Below are positions 6,322 through 9,368 of a DNA stretch of 9,368 nucleotides, in pieces. Location: assembly GCA_964588685.1 (NCBI GenBank), contig CAZPQG010000016.1:1-9368 (forward strand), read 5' to 3'. The position numbers and the translations under genes were made by a program. The stretch's first letter is position 1; the number at the start of each line of letters is the position of its first letter. This DNA comes from CAYVBW01 sp964588685. Its GTDB lineage: Bacteria > Patescibacteriota > Microgenomatia > UBA1400 > PJMF01. The notes under the pieces were generated by a model. It was given only the letters and a program-made list of their open reading frames with translations, did not search any database and had not been told where the DNA came from.

Positions 6322-6882
6322 TCAATTAGATTCAACTATTTGAGTTAAGTAGAGATAAAGATTTGCCTGTAAAACATCCCCCATGGTTTCGCTGCCGCAT
6401 GCCAAAGTATTAACAATTAGGTGCATTTCAGCCGGCCCATTATTAATGGCGGCATCATTAGCCGTGTTTGGATCTATATCAAAATCATCTTCAATATTTC
6501 GCAGCAACATATTATTGATTACATTATCAAATAAGCCGTCATCTTTGAGCCGATATAGACTAAGGCGAGCGCAGTCTTTTATTCCATTCTCACTGGCTTC
6601 AATTATTTCTCCTCTCGCCCAAAAGTTGCCTTCAATTGAACCAACATTGTCTACATCAAAAATTACAGTTCTTGTTTCTCCGGGCACCATATTATCAAAA
6701 TCCAAAGGAACACCAGCAGGCCCGTCCTCACCTACCTGCAATTCTAATGTACCCATGCTAATAGTAGTATCAAATGTTTGCTTATCTTCAAATAAAGCTC
6801 GACTGATGCCTAAAGCTAAACCGAAGCTAATAATAATCACCAGCAGTGAGTATACAATTTTTTTAAGCTTTGTGTTGTTCAT
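6322..6882 (-). CDS. TasA/CalY-like fibre protein with SipW-type signal peptide
   Basis: Probable major extracellular fibre subunit of the TasA/camelysin superfamily, 186 aa. It has a basic start (K5, K7, K8), a hydrophobic signal (about 9-26), then GISRALFEDKQTFD (25-38), which fits the SipW-dependent signal peptide region, and SMGTLELQVGEDG (42-54), the characteristic first strand after the cleavage site. PGETRTVIFDVDNVGSI (67-83) resembles the family's PGD/NxG segment, and it ends in YLYLTQIV (177-184). Two cysteines (C104, C162) could pair in the mature protein. The start at 6882 is chosen over an in-frame TTG at 6951 because a perfect AAAGGAGG lies 6 nt upstream of the ATG, and the signal peptide begins there. 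It is third in line after the signal peptidase and 437-aa genes, with its own likely promoter and a strong terminator, which suggests high expression. Family call is good; fibre formation is inferred from TasA. Confidence 0.82.
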   Translation of the reverse strand: MNNTKLKKIVYSLLVIIISFGLALGISRALFEDKQTFDTTISMGTLELQVGEDGPAGVPLDFDNMVPGETRTVIFDVDNVGSIEGNFWARGEIIEASENGIKDCARLSLYRLKDDGLFDNVINNMLLRNIEDDFDIDPNTANDAAINNGPAEMHLIVNTLACGSETMGDVLQANLYLYLTQIVESN

Positions 6883-6888
6883 TTCTTC

Positions 6889-6896
6889 CCTCCTTT
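6889..6896 (-). promoter_or_regulatory. Perfect Shine-Dalgarno deciding the TasA-like start
   Basis: AAAGGAGG on the minus strand, 6 nt before the ATG at 6882. Most genes in this window have no recognisable ribosome binding site, so its presence here marks a strongly translated gene and rules out the upstream TTG start. Confidence 0.85.
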
Positions 6897-6916
6897 CAGT
6901 GAACGCTAATTTGTGA

Positions 6917-6948
6917 ATTATAGTAATAATAAGTGTCTTACCTGACAA
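6917..6948 (-). promoter_or_regulatory. Candidate internal promoter for the TasA-like gene
   Basis: In the 101-bp gap between the 437-aa gene and the TasA-like gene the minus strand has a perfect TATAAT (6922-6917). The best -35 match is TTGTCA (6948-6943), but the spacing is 20 bp, longer than the usual 16-18. A start near 6910 would give a leader of about 28 nt carrying the Shine-Dalgarno. It would let the putative major subunit be made in excess over the upstream genes. Confidence 0.4.
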
Positions 6949-6983
6949 CAAACTTAAATTTTAAAATGTATTTTAATTTATTT

Positions 6984-8297
6984 TCATTCAATCAATGACA
7001 ATTCAAAGGTCTTTAATAGACTAAGATTAAAGGACTGTTCTTTAATCACTTTTGACATAGCTGAACAGTTTCGGCTGACATCGCATACTTTTAAGGCAAA
7101 AAAAAGCGGCTCAGCAGAGTAAGGAGCGTCAATATTCAAGAAGCAAAAATCACCATAACAATCCGGCTGAATTAAATTTAGCGGCAGGTCGCGCGATAAG
7201 GTTTGCACGGGGTCAAGTAAGGACCAGTTTTCGTCAGTAAAATTTACTTGATAATAACGAATATCAAAATAATGTTGCAGCTGGTATTGATGTTCAACAT
7301 GAGATGAAAAAATATTGGGAAAAACTAACAAATATGATGCGATTTTTTGTTGATCTTCCTCAGCTTCCACCGGCATTCTAAAAACATAAAAATCAGCTAT
7401 TGATCCACCTGCCAACGCTAGACCAGAACTGTAAAAGACAGGCACATTTTTTTCACTTACTAACTGATCATTTTCAAAAAACTCCAACTTTAATTGATTT
7501 TGTTCAAGTGGTTGATCAAGGTGAAGCTGCTGTTGCACTGCCGGTTCAAATGCTATTTTTTGATTTGAGGTTTCATAGCTCACACTAATTAATTGTTCAT
7601 CAGCAGCTTGAATATTCAAAAATTGATCTGCGTTTACAGCTGCTACGTGAGTAGTAAGCTGGTTGACTTTAATCCAACTCGGTTGATAACGATCACCGAT
7701 ATTGCCGGCACACAATGAGAGCAAATGTTTCCCCTGCTCTTGCGGCTGCAGCCTCAACACTTTCCATTGCCAGTCTGCGGTTGTATTAAAAGCTGTATTG
7801 GCAATATTAGCTGCAGCATAAACTAATTGATCATTAAGCAAAATTACCCACGGAACAGTGTCAAATCCAACTAGATTTTCAACTGAAGATAACTGATAAG
7901 ATACACCTAGAAAAATATCGGCAGCTGTTGTAAAAATCTCTTGGCTAATACAATTCTCCTGCAATAAGTTGCTGCTTTGTTCATGCCCTAGTTGAACATA
8001 GAAATTGGTCCCATCTTGTTTAGCCTTAACGTGTCCTTTAAAACCCCAATCCTGCAGCCCCTGTTTAAAATCAGAATTAGCAATTATTTCCTTGACTGAA
8101 ACTGAAGCGTAATCAGTGTTATCTTCAACTGTTAAAGAAAAATTTTGCGCTTCTGAAGATAAATCACTGATAGAGATAGTCATTAGCAGCTCAGCAATAT
8201 CCTGCCATTGGCCGGCTGACAAAGTTAATAATAAACTTGATAGATAAATAAAAACTACAACAAACAAAATTGATTTAGGCTTTTTGATGAAGCGCAT
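6984..8297 (-). CDS. Secreted multi-domain beta protein, possible fibre accessory protein (437 aa)
   Basis: No named family recognised. Signal segment: basic K5-K8, hydrophobic 10-27, then LSAGQWQDIAEL (26-37), which resembles the region after SipW-type signals, so it may be a second substrate of the neighbouring peptidase. Residues about 70-217 look like a jelly-roll carbohydrate-binding-type domain: NSDFKQGLQDWGF (74-86) is the typical opening, a G-rich strand follows, and SWIKVNQL (207-214) closes it. A linker and beta-rich middle domain cover about 225-300. The C-terminal part (about 318-417) looks like a fibronectin type III repeat, with YFDIRYYQVNFTDENW (343-358) and ALKVCDVSRNCS (401-412). 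Six cysteines (116, 196, 380, 385, 405, 411) are spaced as three plausible pairs. It starts 9 bp after sipW with no Shine-Dalgarno and lies 101 bp before the TasA-like gene. Context points to a fibre anchor, tip or adhesin subunit; domain calls are by eye. Confidence 0.8.
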   Translation of the reverse strand: MRFIKKPKSILFVVVFIYLSSLLLTLSAGQWQDIAELLMTISISDLSSEAQNFSLTVEDNTDYASVSVKEIIANSDFKQGLQDWGFKGHVKAKQDGTNFYVQLGHEQSSNLLQENCISQEIFTTAADIFLGVSYQLSSVENLVGFDTVPWVILLNDQLVYAAANIANTAFNTTADWQWKVLRLQPQEQGKHLLSLCAGNIGDRYQPSWIKVNQLTTHVAAVNADQFLNIQAADEQLISVSYETSNQKIAFEPAVQQQLHLDQPLEQNQLKLEFFENDQLVSEKNVPVFYSSGLALAGGSIADFYVFRMPVEAEEDQQKIASYLLVFPNIFSSHVEHQYQLQHYFDIRYYQVNFTDENWSLLDPVQTLSRDLPLNLIQPDCYGDFCFLNIDAPYSAEPLFFALKVCDVSRNCSAMSKVIKEQSFNLSLLKTFELSLIE

Positions 8298-8306
8298 AAA
8301 TTTTAA

Positions 8307-8888
8307 TTAATGATGGTTGGAAGAATTTAATAAGACAGCAATAATATTTTTAAGTTGAAACATCATAACAAGCATTAAAGGCAGCAATACTAAAAAATAA
8401 AACCCCAGTTTTGAATACAGCCAAGTGAATATAAAGCCTAACCACGGAATGGCTAGCCTGACTCGACCGATGACATCGTCTTGATCAACTGAATTTTGAT
8501 CCGGATAAGGATTGCTGTCGCCTTGAGTTGTGTATTTTCTTCTTTCATTTTTAATTAAGCTTGACACAATACGATGAGTGATAACAAGTTGGCTGCCTTG
8601 AGAGTTATGTTGTGTGAAACCATTGGCAGTTTGGGAAGCATTGCGGGGTTGATTAGTCGGTTTTGAAGCATAATAAGTAATAACTTGGCCCTGATAATAA
8701 CGAGCCTGCGGCTGAGTGGCAATAACAGCACCAGCTGTTAAAGCCGGTTCCATAGAACCAGAAGTAATTACGAAAATTCTAAATCCGTGCAAATAACAGT
8801 ACAGAATAAAGCTGAGACAAATTAGGCCGAAAGCTATGCCTGTATATAAGGGTAAATATTGCTGTTTTAGTTGCTGATGAGATTGCAT
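8307..8888 (-). CDS. sipW: SipW-type (ER/archaeal-like) signal peptidase I
   Basis: Membrane serine protease that removes signal peptides outside the cytoplasmic membrane. A hydrophobic anchor (about 14-32) is followed by SGSMEPAL (43-50) with the nucleophile S45; THRIV (104-108) with H105 where ordinary bacterial signal peptidases carry the catalytic Lys; TQGDSNPYPD (121-130) with the conserved Asp residues D124 and D130; GRV (141-143); and a C-terminal pair of hydrophobic segments (about 147-178). The Ser-His arrangement and 193-aa length match SipW of Bacillus (family S26B), which processes TasA and TapA. A Gln/Asn-rich insert (76-100, many N, Q, S, T) lies between the catalytic Ser and His. 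It is first in a locus with two secreted proteins carrying matching signals, which supports a dedicated peptidase. No Shine-Dalgarno is visible before the ATG; no other in-frame start gives the anchor. Confidence 0.93.
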   Translation of the reverse strand: MQSHQQLKQQYLPLYTGIAFGLICLSFILYCYLHGFRIFVITSGSMEPALTAGAVIATQPQARYYQGQVITYYASKPTNQPRNASQTANGFTQHNSQGSQLVITHRIVSSLIKNERRKYTTQGDSNPYPDQNSVDQDDVIGRVRLAIPWLGFIFTWLYSKLGFYFLVLLPLMLVMMFQLKNIIAVLLNSSNHH

Positions 8889-8919
8889 TGAGCAATAAAA
8901 TAACTCTTTAAACTGAAAA

Positions 8920-8936
8920 CTTATTTAAAAAATAAG
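8920..8936. repeat. AT-rich inverted repeat upstream of sipW
   Basis: CTTATTT (8920-8926) and AAATAAG (8930-8936) form a perfect 7-bp inverted repeat with a 3-nt spacer, 32 bp before the sipW start. It could be a regulator binding site or a leader hairpin; the pairs are almost all A-T, so chance is a real option. Confidence 0.25.
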
Positions 8937-9036
8937 ATGGAAATTAACAGTAAAAAAAATGGGTAGTTGAAATAAGCTGAGTGCTGCAAGTGGGTACTGT
9001 AAAAGAGATGCTCTAATCAAAAACAGGGATTAATAT

Positions 9037-9061
9037 AAAAAAAATGTCAGCCTCTGCTGAC
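9037..9061 (-). terminator. Intrinsic terminator on the minus strand upstream of sipW
   Basis: Minus-strand GTCAGC (9061-9056), loop AGAG, GCTGAC (9051-9046), then A and eight Ts (9044-9037). The GC-containing stem and clean U-run make this a textbook intrinsic terminator in the sipW direction, 149 bp before the sipW start. Something must be transcribed into it from the right: either a short independent transcript (see 9068-9157) or a sipW leader that is attenuated here. Confidence 0.75.
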
Positions 9062-9067
9062 CAATTA

Positions 9068-9157
9068 TTATTCTTGCTGCTTAAATTTTTTATTACTATT
9101 GCTGTTGACAGTTACTACAATACTTGCTTTATGCTCAAAATAAATTATGGCTGTCAT
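9068..9157 (-). CDS. Candidate small protein (29 aa), or non-coding transcript
   Basis: ATG at 9157 to TAA at 9068 encodes MTAIIYFEHK..., a 29-residue peptide with a hydrophobic/beta-like first half (IIYFE, SIVVTVN) and a Ser/Asn/Lys-rich tail ending KKFKQQE. AGAGG lies 9 nt before the ATG, a fair Shine-Dalgarno, and the stop is 7 bp before a strong terminator, which is the layout of a complete tiny gene. In frame it can be extended to an ATG at 9232 (54 aa). No family recognised. Open frames this short arise often by chance in AT-rich DNA, so the transcript may equally be a non-coding RNA or leader. Confidence 0.3.
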   Translation of the reverse strand: MTAIIYFEHKASIVVTVNSNSNKKFKQQE

Positions 9158-9185
9158 TGCTTGAAACCTCTGAAATGAATATAAT
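9157..9185 (+). promoter_or_regulatory. Candidate promoter for tRNA-Glu
   Basis: TATAAT at 9180-9185 with TTGCTT at 9157-9162 and a 17-bp spacer, on the plus strand. The -10 is perfect, the -35 matches only its TTG. A start near 9192 would leave a leader of about 53 nt before the tRNA. Confidence 0.35.
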
Positions 9186-9244
9186 ATAAGACATTGTTTG
9201 CTTAAGGGCTTGTTGAAGCTATGAAAAAGCATTATGCGAGCTGA

Positions 9245-9317
9245 GGCCCCATAGTCTAGTGGTCTAGGACATCACCCTCTCACGGTGAAGACCGGGGTTC
9301 GAGTCCCCGTGGGGTCA
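9245..9317 (+). tRNA. tRNA-Glu (anticodon CTC)
   Basis: A full cloverleaf of 73 nt. The acceptor stem 9245-9251 pairs with 9310-9316 (one G-U); the D arm is 9254-9270 with GTCT/GGAC; the anticodon stem TCACC (9272-9276)/GGTGA (9284-9288) encloses loop CTCTCAC with anticodon CTC at 9279-9281, reading GAG. The T arm is CGGGG/CCCCG with loop TTCGAGT (9298-9304), and the discriminator is A9317. The next bases are CAT, so the 3' CCA is not encoded and must be added by the CCA-adding enzyme. The GTCTAG...TAGGAC D arm is typical of bacterial tRNA-Glu. Confidence 0.96.
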
Positions 9318-9320
9318 CAT

Positions 9321-9356
9321 AAATAAAGAAGCGCCATTCAGCGCTTTCTTTATTTA
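9321..9356 (+). terminator. Terminator after tRNA-Glu
   Basis: AAATAAAGAAGCGC (9321-9334), loop CATTCA, then GCGCTTTCTTTATTT (9341-9355): a long stem with one bulged T, GC-rich at the loop and T-rich on the 3' side. It starts 4 nt after the tRNA. The A-rich 5' arm makes it potentially active for transcripts arriving from the right on the minus strand as well. Confidence 0.8.
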
Positions 9357-9368
9357 TTTAATTTCATG

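Larger units (their letters stand above)
8889..9244. other. 356-bp gene-poor stretch between sipW and tRNA-Glu
   Basis: No long gene lies here. From right to left on the minus strand it holds a short ORF with a GAGG-type ribosome site (9068-9157), an intrinsic terminator (9037-9061), a small AGAG/CTCT palindrome (9004-9014), and the inverted repeat 8920-8936 before sipW. On the plus strand a TATAAT at 9180-9185 may serve the tRNA. No convincing -35/-10 pair for sipW was found. Confidence 0.6.

Noticed and set aside
6383..6916. 177-aa plus-strand open frame
   Set aside because: Ser/Leu/Ile-rich antisense shadow of the TasA-like gene; the minus-strand frame has signal peptide, family motifs and a perfect ribosome site.
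6883..6951. Longer start (TTG at 6951) for the TasA-like gene
   Set aside because: It would put 23 residues before the signal peptide and ignore AAAGGAGG placed for the ATG at 6882; the extension also overlaps the probable promoter.
7400..7588. 62-aa plus-strand open frame
   Set aside because: Antisense shadow of the 437-aa gene.
1..9368. Alternative genetic code (TGA as glycine, as in Absconditabacteria/Gracilibacteria)
   Set aside because: TGA ends three genes at sensible places, two of them in 4-nt ATGA overlaps, and no gene has an in-frame TGA.
1..9368. CRISPR array, insertion sequence or phage genes
   Set aside because: No regularly spaced direct repeats, transposase, integrase or target-site duplication seen; the tRNA shows no duplicated 3' end within the window.

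Overview
The window reads as chromosomal DNA of an AT-rich bacterium (roughly one third G+C by eye), most likely a Candidate Phyla Radiation / Patescibacteria member. The evidence for this is the style of its surface proteins: a DUF3048 protein with a Cys-containing PLNG motif, a CAP-domain protein with extra membrane segments, and a SipW/TasA-type pair. Compact gene overlaps and sparse Shine-Dalgarno sequences also fit. TGA serves as a normal stop codon (positions 3005, 5109 and 6984), so the genetic code is 11 and not code 25. The lineage assignment is inference.

Layout: every protein gene is on the minus strand; only the tRNA is on the plus strand. Reading right to left: tRNA-Glu(CTC) with its own terminator (9245-9356, plus). 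Next comes a short minus-strand transcript unit of unknown nature that ends in a clean intrinsic terminator (9037-9157). A three-gene secretion and surface-fibre locus follows: a SipW-type signal peptidase, a 437-aa secreted beta-domain protein, and a TasA/CalY-like protein with its own promoter, a perfect Shine-Dalgarno and a strong terminator (6272-8888). Then a CAP-domain membrane protein overlaps a small three-TM protein (4855-6134). A second operon holds rmlA and two unknown envelope proteins that are tightly packed and overlapping (2625-4681). Then come frr and rseP, which look like a remnant of the classical frr-uppS-cdsA-dxr-rseP cluster (654-2446). The left edge holds the 5' part of a DUF3048 gene (1-392).

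How they work together: most of the window is cell-envelope biology. SipW-type peptidases process the signal peptides of TasA/CalY-family proteins, which in Bacillus polymerise into extracellular fibres. The middle 437-aa protein sits where a fibre accessory or anchor subunit would be expected, by analogy with TapA of the tapA-sipW-tasA operon. That analogy is positional, not by homology. RmlA makes dTDP-glucose for surface polysaccharide, RseP is an intramembrane protease, and the CAP and DUF3048 proteins are membrane-anchored extracellular proteins of unclear function. frr and the tRNA are translation housekeeping. I see no mobile element, CRISPR array or integrase.
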